DNA of 64,000 bases, taken from Acinetobacter celticus. Its GTDB lineage: Bacteria > Pseudomonadota > Gammaproteobacteria > Pseudomonadales > Moraxellaceae. Shown here one piece after another: positions 7,833 through 16,865 of the stretch. Under the pieces are notes generated by a model. That model was not told the origin of the DNA and searched no databases. It was given only the letters and a program-made list of their open reading frames with translations. A program made the position numbers and the translations under genes. Within the stretch, counting starts at the first letter, position 1; each line of letters opens with the position of its first letter. The DNA lies in contig NZ_MBDL01000001.1 of NCBI RefSeq assembly GCF_001707755.1, positions 186,001 through 250,000 on the forward strand, in the 5' to 3' direction.

Positions 7833-9353
7833 ATGAGCGACGACTCAAAAAAATGTCCTGTAACCCACTTAACTACTGATTTTGGTGCGCCTGTCGTAGA
7901 CAACCAAAATAGTATGACGGCAGGTGCTCGCGGGCCACTCCTTGCACAAGATTTATGGTTGAATGAAAAACTGGCAAACTTCGTTCGTGAGGTGATTCCA
8001 GAGCGTCGTATGCATGCCAAAGGTTCAGGTGCTTTTGGTACATTTACAGTAACCCACGATATTTCCCAATATACCCGCGCAAATATTTTCTCTGCAATTG
8101 GCAAAAAAACTGAGATGTTTGCACGTTTCTCTACCGTTGCTGGCGAACGTGGCGCAGCCGATGCAGAACGTGATATTCGTGGTTTTGCCTTAAAATTTTA
8201 TACAGAAGAAGGCAACTGGGACTTAGTTGGTAACAACACTCCAGTCTTCTTCCTGCGTGATGCACGTAAATTCCCTGACTTAAACAAGGCAGTGAAACGT
8301 GATCCAAAAACCAATAAACGTAGCGCAACCAACAACTGGGATTTTTGGACATTGCTTCCAGAAGCCTTGCATCAAGTCACTATTGTAATGTCAGACCGCG
8401 GGATTCCAGATGGTTACCGCCATATGCATGGTTTCGGTAGTCATACCTATAGTTTAATTAATGCCAAGAATGAACGTTTCTGGGTGAAATTCCATTTCCG
8501 TACGCAACAAGGAATTAAAAACTTAACCGATGCAGAAGCCGAAGCGCTAATTGCCAAAGACCGTGAAAGTAGTCAAACCGATTTATTTGATGCCATTGAA
8601 CGTGGTGATTTTCCAAAATGGAAACTTCAAATTCAAATCATGCCAGAAACCGATGCAGAAAAAGTACCGTATCACCCATTTGACCTGACAAAAGTTTGGC
8701 CTCATGGCGATTATCCACTGATAGACGTAGGTGTCTTTGAACTGAATCGTAATGCAGAAAACTATTTCCAAGACGTCGAGCAAGCCGCCTTTGCACCAAG
8801 TAGTCTGGTTCCAGGAATTAGCTACTCACCAGACCGTATGTTGCAAGCACGTTTGGTCAACTATGCCGATGCAGCCCGTTACCGTGTCGGTGTGAACCAC
8901 TCACAAATTCCAGTCAATGCAGCGCGTTGTCCTGTTCACTCTAACCGCCGCGATGGTCAAGGACGCATGGATGGTAACTATGGTTCGTTACCACATTACG
9001 AACCCAACAGTTTCAGCCAATGGCAAGAACAACCGCAATACAAAGAACCACCTTTAAAAATCACCGGAGATGCCGATTTCTGGGATTATCGTGAAGATGA
9101 TCATGACTACTTCAGCCAACCACGCGCCTTGTTTAATTTAATGTCAGCTGAACAACAACAAGCCTTGTTTAACAACACCGCGGGGGCCATGGGCGATGCA
9201 CTCGATTTCATCAAATATCGTCATATTCGTAACTGTTATGCCTGTGAACCAGCATATGGCGAAGGTGTGGCAAAAGCACTGGGCTTAACACTCGCAGATG
9301 CACTGGCAGCACGTGCAACCGACCCTGCTCAAGGAAATCCGGGTTTACTGTAA
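7833..9353 (+). CDS. katA: Catalase, small-subunit (clade 3) haem enzyme
   Basis: This 506-residue monofunctional catalase splits hydrogen peroxide to water and oxygen in the cytoplasm. The distal histidine is His61 in '[15 protein letters not shown]'. The catalytic Asn lies in '[14 protein letters not shown]' (134-135), and the proximal haem-ligand tyrosine is in '[19 protein letters not shown]'. No secretion signal is present, and the length fits small-subunit catalases rather than the about 700-residue KatE type. The ribosome binding site GGAGAA stands 7 bases before the ATG. It ends at a strong terminator and is a single-gene unit. The gene symbol is assigned by type, not by a database match. 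Confidence 0.93.
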   Translation: MSDDSKKCPVTHLTTDFGAPVVDNQNSMTAGARGPLLAQDLWLNEKLANFVREVIPERRMHAKGSGAFGTFTVTHDISQYTRANIFSAIGKKTEMFARFSTVAGERGAADAERDIRGFALKFYTEEGNWDLVGNNTPVFFLRDARKFPDLNKAVKRDPKTNKRSATNNWDFWTLLPEALHQVTIVMSDRGIPDGYRHMHGFGSHTYSLINAKNERFWVKFHFRTQQGIKNLTDAEAEALIAKDRESSQTDLFDAIERGDFPKWKLQIQIMPETDAEKVPYHPFDLTKVWPHGDYPLIDVGVFELNRNAENYFQDVEQAAFAPSSLVPGISYSPDRMLQARLVNYADAARYRVGVNHSQIPVNAARCPVHSNRRDGQGRMDGNYGSLPHYEPNSFSQWQEQPQYKEPPLKITGDADFWDYREDDHDYFSQPRALFNLMSAEQQQALFNNTAGAMGDALDFIKYRHIRNCYACEPAYGEGVAKALGLTLADALAARATDPAQGNPGLL

Positions 9354-9366
9354 ATACGCTTTAAAT

Positions 9367-9400
9367 GCACAAAAAACCGCCTTCTGTCGGTTTTTTGTGC
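9367..9400. terminator. Intrinsic terminator after catalase
   Basis: A 13-bp perfect stem (9367-9379 with 9388-9400) and 8-base loop contain A6/T6 runs. It lies 13 bases after the catalase stop codon. Confidence 0.85.
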
Positions 9401-9436
9401 TATAAATAAACGACTTAAGTCATAAAAATAAAAAAG

Positions 9437-9877
9437 ATGAAACTGAATGTTCAACAACTGATTCAGCAACATGACATCATTTTATTTGATGCCATTTGTG
9501 TGGTCTGCAATCGCTGGGCAAACTTTTTAATTCGAAATGATCAGCAACTAAAATTTAAACTGGCATCCGCGCAATCTGAGCTAGGTGTCGCAATTTTACA
9601 GCACTATGGCATGTCAACCACGCATTACACCACCATGATCGTGATTATTAACGGGCAACTGTATACCGAATCTACGGCACTGCTAAAAGTCATGCAGCAC
9701 TTAGGCCTGCCCTTTTCAATCATGAATGCGGGCTATTTCATTCCTCGCCCCATTCGGGATTTTCTCTATCGACGTGTGGTATTAAACCGCTATCAATTAT
9801 TTGGTACAACCGAATACTGTCTTTTGCCTTCTGCCGAAAATAAACAACATTTTTTGGAACATGCCATTGCTGAATAA
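9437..9877 (+). CDS. DCC-family (DUF393) thiol-disulfide oxidoreductase-like protein
   Basis: This 146-residue protein has the family signature near its N-terminus: 'LFDAICVVCNRWANFLIRND', in which the Asp-x-x-Cys-x-x-Cys (DCC) motif is conserved. The rest fits DUF393, with a thioredoxin-like core and the C-terminal 'PRPIRDFLYRRVVLNRYQLF' segment. These proteins are predicted redox-active, but substrates are unknown. The next gene overlaps its end, and a DCC protein next to a DoxX-like membrane protein is a recurrent pairing. No strong ribosome binding site is visible. Confidence 0.82.
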   Translation: MKLNVQQLIQQHDIILFDAICVVCNRWANFLIRNDQQLKFKLASAQSELGVAILQHYGMSTTHYTTMIVIINGQLYTESTALLKVMQHLGLPFSIMNAGYFIPRPIRDFLYRRVVLNRYQLFGTTEYCLLPSAENKQHFLEHAIAE

Positions 9878-10280
9878 ATCCGTTAGCCTGTATCGCCCCT
9901 TACAATGCATTCAATACGCTTTGGCCGTACTCTGGATATATCAAGGTTTCATTCCGAAAATATTATTTCAAGCGCAAGACGAACTACGCATTTGGCAGTT
10001 GCAAGGTTTCAGTGAGAGTTTGGCATCCATCATGATGCAAGCTTCAGGTGTCATTGAAATTATTTTTGGGATGCTATTTTTCATTTTTAAGTCAGCCACA
10101 CTTCTGCATTATTTCAATATATTTGGAATGGTCGGATTAAGCTTGCTAATTTTATGGGTTGATCCTCATTATTTCAGCAACGCCTTTAATCCATTCGTAA
10201 TGAATGTTGCCATGGCTGTGCTTTCCCTAACAGCCATTCAACTGATCAAACAGCTGAAACAAAACAGCACTACATACTAA
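9861..10280 (+). CDS. DoxX-like membrane protein
   Basis: This 139-residue integral membrane protein has four hydrophobic segments, beginning 'LQCIQYALAVLWIYQGFIPK', a DoxX-like hallmark in which 'WIYQGxxPK' follows the first helix. I place the start at ATG 9861, which overlaps the preceding DCC gene by 17 bases. The longer reading from 9801 would overlap by 77 bases and has no family support. Overlap and family pairing point to a two-gene operon, perhaps a small membrane redox module. Function is inferred only from family and context. Confidence 0.75.
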   Translation: MPLLNKSVSLYRPLQCIQYALAVLWIYQGFIPKILFQAQDELRIWQLQGFSESLASIMMQASGVIEIIFGMLFFIFKSATLLHYFNIFGMVGLSLLILWVDPHYFSNAFNPFVMNVAMAVLSLTAIQLIKQLKQNSTTY

Positions 10281-10285
10281 ATAGA

Positions 10286-11347
10286 TTAAACCGTTAAACG
10301 CTTACCTTCACGAACGCAGATAAATGGGTTCATCAACTTTGAAGATTTGCTTCGTGCTTTATGTAAGTCTTCTTCTGGCTGCTCACGACTTTCATCTGTT
10401 AATTGGAAAGTTCGGTAATGAATAGCCAAGGAGCATTTTGCATGTAAATCTTTATGTGCTTGGTAAGCATCTTCAGGATTCATATGCATATAACGCATCA
10501 ATTCACGTGGTTCATATGCCCCAATGGGAAGTAATGCAATTCGTGGTGCACCATATTTGGCTTGAATGGCTTTGAAATGCGGTGAATAGCCAGTATCACC
10601 TGCAAAGAAGCAATGATCCTTACCATTTAACACAGAGAAACCACCCCATAATGCACAGTTCTGATCACGGAAACCGCGTCCTGAGCCATGTTGCGCTGGG
10701 GTATACACCAATTTTAAATCGCCCAACAATGCTGCTTGCCACCAGTCCAATTCATACACTTGCAAATGTTCAGGCAAATAATAACGATTTCCCAATCCAG
10801 TATAAATGGGCATGGCAAAACGCTCATGTAACCAGTTCAGTGTCGCAATATCCATATGATCATAATGATTATGGCTCAACAATACGGCGTCTATAGTTGG
10901 CAGTTCTTCTAAAGCAATACCCGCAGGACAAACACGGCGCGGGCCTTTGCCCTGACGTGGGCTGACATATTCCGCCCAGACGGGGTCGGTCAATAAATTA
11001 TACGGCCCAATTTGAATTAAGACGGTGGCATGACCCACGTACCAAATTTGCCAATCATCTAAACTGGCATTCGGACGTGCTTGTGGCAAAGACCGCGACG
11101 ACTTATGGAATTGTTCATATTCCTGCTCGCGGTTCACTCCCCATGTATTCGATTTACGTTTCAATAGCCATTTGAATAAATCTGCACGAGACCGCCCTTC
11201 TGGCGGACGAATTGGATTAAAAAATCGTTCACCGTCAGAATGTTCGGAGGCCAGAAATTGAAAGACTGGCTGACACCAAGTATGTGACCAACACGCCTCT
11301 GTCGGCAGTTGAAAATGCTTTTGTTCCGAATCGTGCTTCATGGACAT
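10286..11347 (-). CDS. MBL-fold metallo-hydrolase, NAPE-PLD-like
   Basis: This 353-residue metallo-beta-lactamase-fold enzyme has the zinc motif 'LLSHNHYDHMD' (HxHxDH) and later ligands in 'PAQHGSGRGFRD', 'FFAGDTGYSPHF' and the C-terminal 'LAIHYRTFQL'. The arrangement, including 'WYVGHATVLIQIGPYNLLTD' and 'WGGFSVLNG', is that of the family containing N-acyl-phosphatidylethanolamine phospholipase D and bacterial UlaG-like lactonases. The likely substrate is a phosphodiester or lactone, not resolvable here. It is convergent with the DoxX-like gene with only 5 bases between the stops. Confidence 0.84.
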   Translation of the reverse strand: MSMKHDSEQKHFQLPTEACWSHTWCQPVFQFLASEHSDGERFFNPIRPPEGRSRADLFKWLLKRKSNTWGVNREQEYEQFHKSSRSLPQARPNASLDDWQIWYVGHATVLIQIGPYNLLTDPVWAEYVSPRQGKGPRRVCPAGIALEELPTIDAVLLSHNHYDHMDIATLNWLHERFAMPIYTGLGNRYYLPEHLQVYELDWWQAALLGDLKLVYTPAQHGSGRGFRDQNCALWGGFSVLNGKDHCFFAGDTGYSPHFKAIQAKYGAPRIALLPIGAYEPRELMRYMHMNPEDAYQAHKDLHAKCSLAIHYRTFQLTDESREQPEEDLHKARSKSSKLMNPFICVREGKRLTV

Positions 11348-11389
11348 TCAAAATTCTTCAAAATTTTAGCAAAACAATATCAATAGAAT

Positions 11390-11930
11390 ATGCAGTTTAA
11401 ATGAACCTAAACGGCCCTGCATATGTTCCTGCCAAACCTGTTGTAATTGCGGTTTGACAAAGAGTGCCACAATTTCAGGATAACTTTGTTTAATTTGTGC
11501 TTCAATTCAATTTATACACGCTTCAATCTCATCAAAGGCTAACTCATCTTTAAACACTCAGCTTCAAGAAGCAATCACCAGATATGCACCCATTGGTTCC
11601 GTCAATACGCCACAGGCAGATTGTACCGCAAAATCTTGCTGTGCAACTTCAATTCCATTTTGTCGCAAGGTCGAATTGCTACTTCACCCATCAACAAACC
11701 TTTGGTTTCGCACCAGTAAATACCGAAAAGGCTAAAACCACACCAATCATGACTGATGCTACACCATCCTGCACAGGCATATTCAACATATGTGCTAAAT
11801 AAATATCAATTCAGGCAATAAATAAACCAATTAAAGTTGCTGTATCTTCAAACAGCACCATAAAAACGGTGAGGTCTTTACTGTGGCGACAAGCTTCAAA
11901 GTAACCGTAATTGCCTTGCCTCTCTTCACC
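11390..11930 (-). pseudogene. Decayed cation diffusion facilitator (CDF) transporter, C-terminal half
   Basis: Read on the minus strand from about 11930, three shifted frames rebuild a CDF protein. The first piece is 'SKDLTVFMVLFEDTATLIGL' then, after an in-frame stop, 'AHMLNMPVQDGVASVMIGVV'. A frameshift gives 'KGLLMGEVAI' and another gives 'FAVQSACGVLTEPMGAYLVI'. The end is 'FDEIEACIN', a stop, and 'IEAQIKQSYPEIVALFVKPQ'. These match the second half of Slc30a9/YdfM-type transporters (transmembrane helices 4-6 plus the cytoplasmic domain). At least two in-frame stops and two or three frameshifts are present, and the N-terminal half is missing, so it is non-functional. Confidence 0.75.
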
Positions 11931-12401
11931 AAAGCATAAATAAATAAGTTTTATTTTTTATTGTGTTTTAGCCCCATATTATTCCGTTTTTTTGATATTT
12001 ACCCATGTAAAAATAGAGTGGCTTCAGCCAAAATGCGTTCCATATGGAACACTGTCATAAATACTGAGATACACCCATTTTATGCATTGACTGAAGTATC
12101 AATTTCGCGCACATCCATTCATCAAAGCACCCCAACGACCAAAAACGCTACAACGCAATTAGGCTTAACTGCTCATCGATAATGGATTTTCACAGACTTT
12201 TGGTGGCATATTTTTTATTTCAATTAAGAGTTTTAAGCGCTTATTAAAATAGTCATGCCATATACTAAAACGTCTATAAAAACGCTTAACCCATTTATTT
12301 TATAAATATCAAAATCATCTTCACGGCATAGTTGTTTATAGATTATACTGCCCCCGAGTTCATAATAAGACATTTTTTGGATTACTCACTAGGCTGAATA
12401 T
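11931..12401. other. Intergenic region, no recognisable gene
   Basis: This AT-rich stretch of about 470 bp lies between the CDF pseudogene and the LysR gene. Short plausible peptide runs occur on the minus strand (around 12030-12180) but all are broken by stops, and I could not match them to the missing CDF N-terminus or to any other family. The LysR promoter should lie near its right end. Confidence 0.4.
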
Positions 12402-13307
12402 ATGGAATTACGACACCTACGCTACTTTATTACTGTTGCTGAAGAACTCAATTTCAGCAGAGCGGCCCTTAAACTTTTTACAGCTCAACCATCTCTTAGT
12501 CAGCAAATTAAAGACTTAGAAGAAGACGTGGGCGTGAAGTTATTACACCGTACCAAACGTAAAGTCGAACTCACTGACGAAGGCACCGTATTTCTAGAAC
12601 AAGCCCGTTTAACATTGGCACAAGCAGACAAAGCCATTGCCATGGCACGTCAGGTTTTAAAGGCCAAACAGCAAATGTTACGCATTGGTTTTGTACCTGT
12701 GGCAGAGATGAAAATCTTCCCTTATGTCTTGCCTAATCTGCGAATGCAAAATTCAGAGTTAAAAATTGAGTTATTGAGCTTAAATAATGTCGAGCAAATG
12801 AAGTTGCTTAAAAAAGGTGAATTAGATGTCACTTTTACTCGTCATAATTTTCATAATGAAGAAATTGAAAGCCAATTTGTTTTACGTGAGCCACTCATTT
12901 TTCTTTTACCCAAAGATCATCCGTTAGCAAAATACGAACGAATTCCAGTTAAAGAACTAAATGGCATAGATTTTATTATTCCAGCCGCTGAACAGTCTTC
13001 AACCTTGCACACTGCCATTTTAGACTTCGCCAAAACCAATCAAATTGAATTCAATATTGTACAAAAAAATGATAACATTTCATTAAATATCAACGCTATT
13101 GCCATGGGATTAGGCTGTGCCATTCTACCTAGCTATATTGCCCCTCTCACCACGGACAATACGGTGATTCGTCCCTTAGATGTCGAACTTCCCTACCTCG
13201 ACTTATATGTCAACTATCGTAAAAATAATCCATCGGTCGCTGTACAAGAGTTTATAGAATTACTTAAACGGGTTTTTTACTTAGATATTACCCGTGACCA
13301 AGACTAA
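12402..13307 (+). CDS. LysR-family transcriptional regulator
   Basis: This 301-residue regulator has an N-terminal winged helix-turn-helix (MELRHLRYFITVAEELNFSR, then 'QPSLSQQIKDLEEDVGVKLL') and a C-terminal two-lobed effector domain (about 90-295). The start resembles the BenM/CatM/HcaR group that controls aromatic catabolism in Acinetobacter. However, no catabolic operon is adjacent, and the left neighbour is a decayed CDF gene. Its target is therefore unknown and it may act only on distant genes. Codon use looks ordinary. Confidence 0.9.
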   Translation: MELRHLRYFITVAEELNFSRAALKLFTAQPSLSQQIKDLEEDVGVKLLHRTKRKVELTDEGTVFLEQARLTLAQADKAIAMARQVLKAKQQMLRIGFVPVAEMKIFPYVLPNLRMQNSELKIELLSLNNVEQMKLLKKGELDVTFTRHNFHNEEIESQFVLREPLIFLLPKDHPLAKYERIPVKELNGIDFIIPAAEQSSTLHTAILDFAKTNQIEFNIVQKNDNISLNINAIAMGLGCAILPSYIAPLTTDNTVIRPLDVELPYLDLYVNYRKNNPSVAVQEFIELLKRVFYLDITRDQD

Positions 13308-13330
13308 TTTTTCCAAGTTGTTTTAAAAAC

Positions 13331-13371
13331 AAAAATGCCATTATTTTTTTTGGAAAAAGTGGCATTTTTTA
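13331..13371 (+). terminator. Intrinsic terminator after the LysR gene
   Basis: A 10-bp stem (13331-13340 with 13360-13369) encloses a 19-base loop and is followed by T residues. It lies 24 bases after the stop codon. Confidence 0.65.
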
Positions 13372-13593
13372 TACGTTCAATATCGGTTTATTCAGCAATA
13401 GAGCCTTACGTGATTTACCAATCATTGGTATTCATCTAATTGGGAATAATTTATAAGTTTTAGTTGGTAAATTTATAAATTATCTATATCCAATTACCAC
13501 TGAAATCTAATAAGATTTACTCATGCAAATTAAAATATTCAAGGTCATACACTAAAAATAATCGTCCATAGAATCCATAAAAAAGGAATTTAG

Positions 13594-14271
13594 ATGAAGA
13601 TTCAGTTTTTTTCCAACTTTAAAGTTGCGTTGCAATACCGACCCTACTTCTTTATTTCCTTTGTTTTAACCCTGTTCTTATTCTTAATTTTACAATTTTT
13701 GAGCCCGTGGACGTGGTCAACCTGTTTACTAATCAGTTGGAATTTGGCTGTCACAAGTTATTTAATTTTGAGTATGAAAACAATCTGGCATGCCGATCAT
13801 TTTCATATTTTACAACGTGCTCAGCAACAAGATGCCAGTAAATGGCTGATTTTACTCTTGGTTTTTCTCACTTTATTGATGTGCTTTATTGCTATTGTGG
13901 TTGAGGTCAATCACTTGCCTCAAGACACCACCATTCGTATTGCCCATTTAAGCCTATCCATCATCACTATTCTCTGCGCTTGGCTGTTTATTCATAGTGT
14001 TTTTGCAATTCACTATGCGCATGACTTTTATCTGGCCTTAGCCGAATCTCAAGATGGCGGTCTGGACTTTCCAAAAACCACGTATCCGACTTATCCCGAT
14101 TTTTTATATTTCAGCTATGTCATTGGAACTTCAGCACAAACGGCCGATGTCTCGATTACTTCGCGCCCAATGCGGATTTTAAATATTTTGCACATTCTTT
14201 TGGCCTATGGCTTTAACACCACAATTTTGGCCATTTGTATTAACGTGGCTGCAGGGTTTATTCAGCCTTAG
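13594..14271 (+). CDS. DUF1345 family membrane protein
   Basis: This 225-residue protein has five to six predicted membrane segments. The family signature runs through its second half: 'FIHSVFAIHYAHDFYLAL', 'GGLDFPKTTYPTYPDFLYFS', then 'IGTSAQTADVSITSRPMR' and a final helix ending near 'NVAAGFIQP'. DUF1345 proteins are inner-membrane proteins with no established function. A clear ribosome binding site (AAGGAATTT) precedes the ATG. It stands alone and is convergent with the HAD phosphatase gene. Confidence 0.85.
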   Translation: MKIQFFSNFKVALQYRPYFFISFVLTLFLFLILQFLSPWTWSTCLLISWNLAVTSYLILSMKTIWHADHFHILQRAQQQDASKWLILLLVFLTLLMCFIAIVVEVNHLPQDTTIRIAHLSLSIITILCAWLFIHSVFAIHYAHDFYLALAESQDGGLDFPKTTYPTYPDFLYFSYVIGTSAQTADVSITSRPMRILNILHILLAYGFNTTILAICINVAAGFIQP

Positions 14272-14366
14272 CTTCAAAAAATAAAACAAGCGCAAAAAAT
14301 TGATTTTCAAAAACAAAAAAAAGGAAAGCGCACTTTCCCTTTCATCAGATTAAAGCTTGAATAAAC

Positions 14367-15035
14367 CTAAACAGCTTCCGACATCTTGACCTGTAAATTT
14401 AAAAAAGCATGTAGTTCACGCACATCTTGTGCAATGCTTAAAGGTGCGTACTGATTCAACACTTCAACGCTATGTACACCATAAGCTACACCCACACGTG
14501 GCATCTGAATATTCTCTGCCATTTGTAAGTCATAAGATGTATCGCCAACCATAATCGTACGGTCAGCTGAAATTCCCGTATGCTGTAAAATCTCAGACAA
14601 CATCAAAGGATCTGGCTTAGATTTGGTTTCACTGGCTGCACGTGTCACCGAAAACAATGCCGTACTATTAGTCTGTGCCAATACGCGGTCTAGACCTTTA
14701 CGACTTTTTCCCGTGGCAACCGCCAGTTGCAGACCTTGCATCTTTAAATCCTGCAACATCTCTGACACACCAGCAAACCAAGCATCACCTTTAGAATTTG
14801 CCACATAATGATCTGAATAACTTTGCAAAATATCTGTATGTAATTCAGGCACTGTGGGAAATAGGCGCTGCGCCACTTCAGGCAAACCCAAACCAATAAT
14901 GCTTTTTGCATCGGCATGAGTCAATGGTTGTTCAAACTGCTGTGCAGCAAACTGTAAGCTCGCAACAATTTGCCCCACCGAATCAAATAGTGTTCCATCC
15001 CAGTCAAAAATAATCAGCTCTACCGCTTTTTTCAT
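14367..15035 (-). CDS. HAD-IA family phosphatase next to rluC (Gph-like)
   Basis: This 222-residue HAD hydrolase starts with MKKAVELIIFDWDGTLFDS, with the nucleophile in 'DWDGT'. I use this ATG rather than a TTG four codons upstream. Motif II is in 'LAVATGKSRKGLDRVLAQT' and motifs III/IV are in 'KPDPLMLSEIL' and 'MVGDTSYDLQMAENI'. The family includes phosphoglycolate phosphatase, but the substrate is undetermined. A HAD gene directly downstream of rluC is conserved in pseudomonads and Acinetobacter. The gap to rluC is about 120 bp and contains a small palindrome. Confidence 0.85.
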   Translation of the reverse strand: MKKAVELIIFDWDGTLFDSVGQIVASLQFAAQQFEQPLTHADAKSIIGLGLPEVAQRLFPTVPELHTDILQSYSDHYVANSKGDAWFAGVSEMLQDLKMQGLQLAVATGKSRKGLDRVLAQTNSTALFSVTRAASETKSKPDPLMLSEILQHTGISADRTIMVGDTSYDLQMAENIQMPRVGVAYGVHSVEVLNQYAPLSIAQDVRELHAFLNLQVKMSEAV

Positions 15036-15154
15036 GTTGAAGTCCAATATTTGATTTTATTCATCTGTATCTGCCTTCCCACCCTCTTCTTTTAAAGAAG
15101 AGAATGCACTGTGTAGAATACATTCAAGACAGCGCATTTGCTCAGTTGCGCAAC

Positions 15155-16108
15155 TTAGGAAATTGTTTCTTTGTCTTTCTTTTGTGCGCGAAGCTGTGCC
15201 ACCAAACTCTGCATATCTTCAGGCAATGGTGTTTCAATCACTGGATAACCAGGAATTTCTAAACGCATAGCATGTAGACACAAACGACGTGGTTTAGGGC
15301 CTTTATATTCCGTTTCATGACCGTATTTATCATCCCCAATTAAAGGATGACCAATACTTAAACCATGCACACGAATTTGGTGTGTACGACCCGAAAGCGG
15401 TTGTGCATACACCAACGTTGCATGCATAAAGCGCTCTGCCACATTCCACTGCGTTTTAGAGTCTTTGCCGTCGTTAGACACTCGCACGCGACGCTCACCA
15501 TTGGCCAATTCATAACGCAATAAAGGCGCATCAATTAACTGTCGGTCTAGGCTAACTTGCCCTTTCACGACGGCTGCATAGGTTTTCTTAATTTTATGTT
15601 CGCGTAGTAAATCCTGTAGTGTTTTTAAGGTACTGCGTTTTTTACTGATCATCACCAGACCCGACGTATCGCGGTCAATACGGTGAATCAGCTCTAAATA
15701 TTTCTTACCTGATGCAGCTCTTAAGCCTTCAATCAGGCCATAAGCCACGCCACTACCACCATGGACTGCAATACCCGATGGCTTATTTACCACCATTAAG
15801 CCTTCATCTTCATACACCACACGGCTCAATAAGCTCTGTGCAACTTTATCTGACACAGGCGCATCGGCTTCTTCTTTTTGCTCGTAGCGGATAGGTGCAA
15901 CACGAATTTGATCGCCAAGCGCCAGTTTAGTTTCTGCTTTGACGCGCTTTTTATTGACACGAACTTGGCTTTCACGGATCAAGCGGTAAATGCGACTTTT
16001 CGGCACACCTTTTAGACGGCTAAACAGGAAATTATCAATCCGCTGACCGACTTGATACTCATCGACTTCAAACCAAGTGACGTTTTGCCATTGCTGTGTA
16101 GAATTCAT
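15155..16108 (-). CDS. rluC: 23S rRNA pseudouridine synthase RluC
   Basis: This 317-residue enzyme is predicted to make pseudouridines 955, 2504 and 2580 of 23S rRNA. An S4 RNA-binding domain (about residues 20-75, 'GQRIDNFLFSRLKGVPKSRI') is followed by the RluA-type catalytic domain. The catalytic Asp is in 'LIHRIDRDTSGLVMISK', and the family C-terminal phrase is 'GRTHQIRVHGLSIGHPLIGD'. The start MNSTQQ at 16108 is preferred over an upstream TTG. It is divergent from rne, as in E. coli and Pseudomonas, which supports RluC over the paralogues RluA and RluD. Confidence 0.93.
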   Translation of the reverse strand: MNSTQQWQNVTWFEVDEYQVGQRIDNFLFSRLKGVPKSRIYRLIRESQVRVNKKRVKAETKLALGDQIRVAPIRYEQKEEADAPVSDKVAQSLLSRVVYEDEGLMVVNKPSGIAVHGGSGVAYGLIEGLRAASGKKYLELIHRIDRDTSGLVMISKKRSTLKTLQDLLREHKIKKTYAAVVKGQVSLDRQLIDAPLLRYELANGERRVRVSNDGKDSKTQWNVAERFMHATLVYAQPLSGRTHQIRVHGLSIGHPLIGDDKYGHETEYKGPKPRRLCLHAMRLEIPGYPVIETPLPEDMQSLVAQLRAQKKDKETIS

Positions 16109-16865
16109 ACAGTTACTGTGATCCAAAAAATACCGAAATTGATTAAATATTGACCATTTAGGCTATGCTTTACACAAGAAACATAAGCTTAGCCCATAGG
16201 CAGATGGTGCAAGGTTTGATATAGTCAGCGCACGGAAACCATCGTAAGTGAGTAAAAGTGGGTTCTTTTCAGATTCATCTGAACATGAACATTCAACTCA
16301 ATACTCACCTTAAGCGGGAAGGTCCCTAAAGAATTATGCCGACGCCGAAGGCTTATTATATCGGCAAAAACCGCAAACTGTTGCGTTTAATTGTACCTCA
16401 AGTACATAAATCAGTTTGCCCCAAAAAAATATGTGACCAATTTAAAGTTGGTTTTTTAAACGTAAACTGATACACATCAGATTAGTCGCACCCTGATACC
16501 AAATTCAGGCAAAAGCGTTTGATGTATTGGATCTGCACAATTTGTAAAGATACGATGATAATTCCGTATCAAGACGCTCTATCAATATGAAGGGATGATC
16601 TTCGAGCAATGTGACAGTGAAAGTAATCACATCCAATACACCGCTTTACTGCCAGTGAGTTTATTAGGTGACTTTAATCGTTTAAAGATTGAAGCCGTAT
16701 TGTCATCATCAATACGTGAATCATAAACCAAAGCCATCAAAAGGCTGGTAAAAAAACTCAGACCGCAAGCGGTTAATTTGATGTCTGAGTATTGATCCGT
16801 GATGTTTGATGTCCGCTACGTGTATAGCGATGTTTTGTTGTGTATCACTATTAGGTGTTACACCC
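16109..16865 (+). promoter_or_regulatory. Long divergent rluC-rne intergenic region, probable rne 5' leader
   Basis: This region of more than 750 bp is without a gene. In E. coli the rne mRNA has a long 5' untranslated region whose hairpins are cut by RNase E itself for autoregulation. A similar role is likely here by position. Several inverted repeats are visible, for example the TGCCGA/TCGGCA pair at about 16337-16366. I could not fold the region or place its promoter with confidence. Confidence 0.5.

Noticed and set aside
14367-15035. MupP (MurNAc-6-phosphate phosphatase)
   Set aside because: The enzyme is a HAD-IA phosphatase of similar size, but its place beside rluC is the context of a different conserved HAD gene, so I did not assign mupP.
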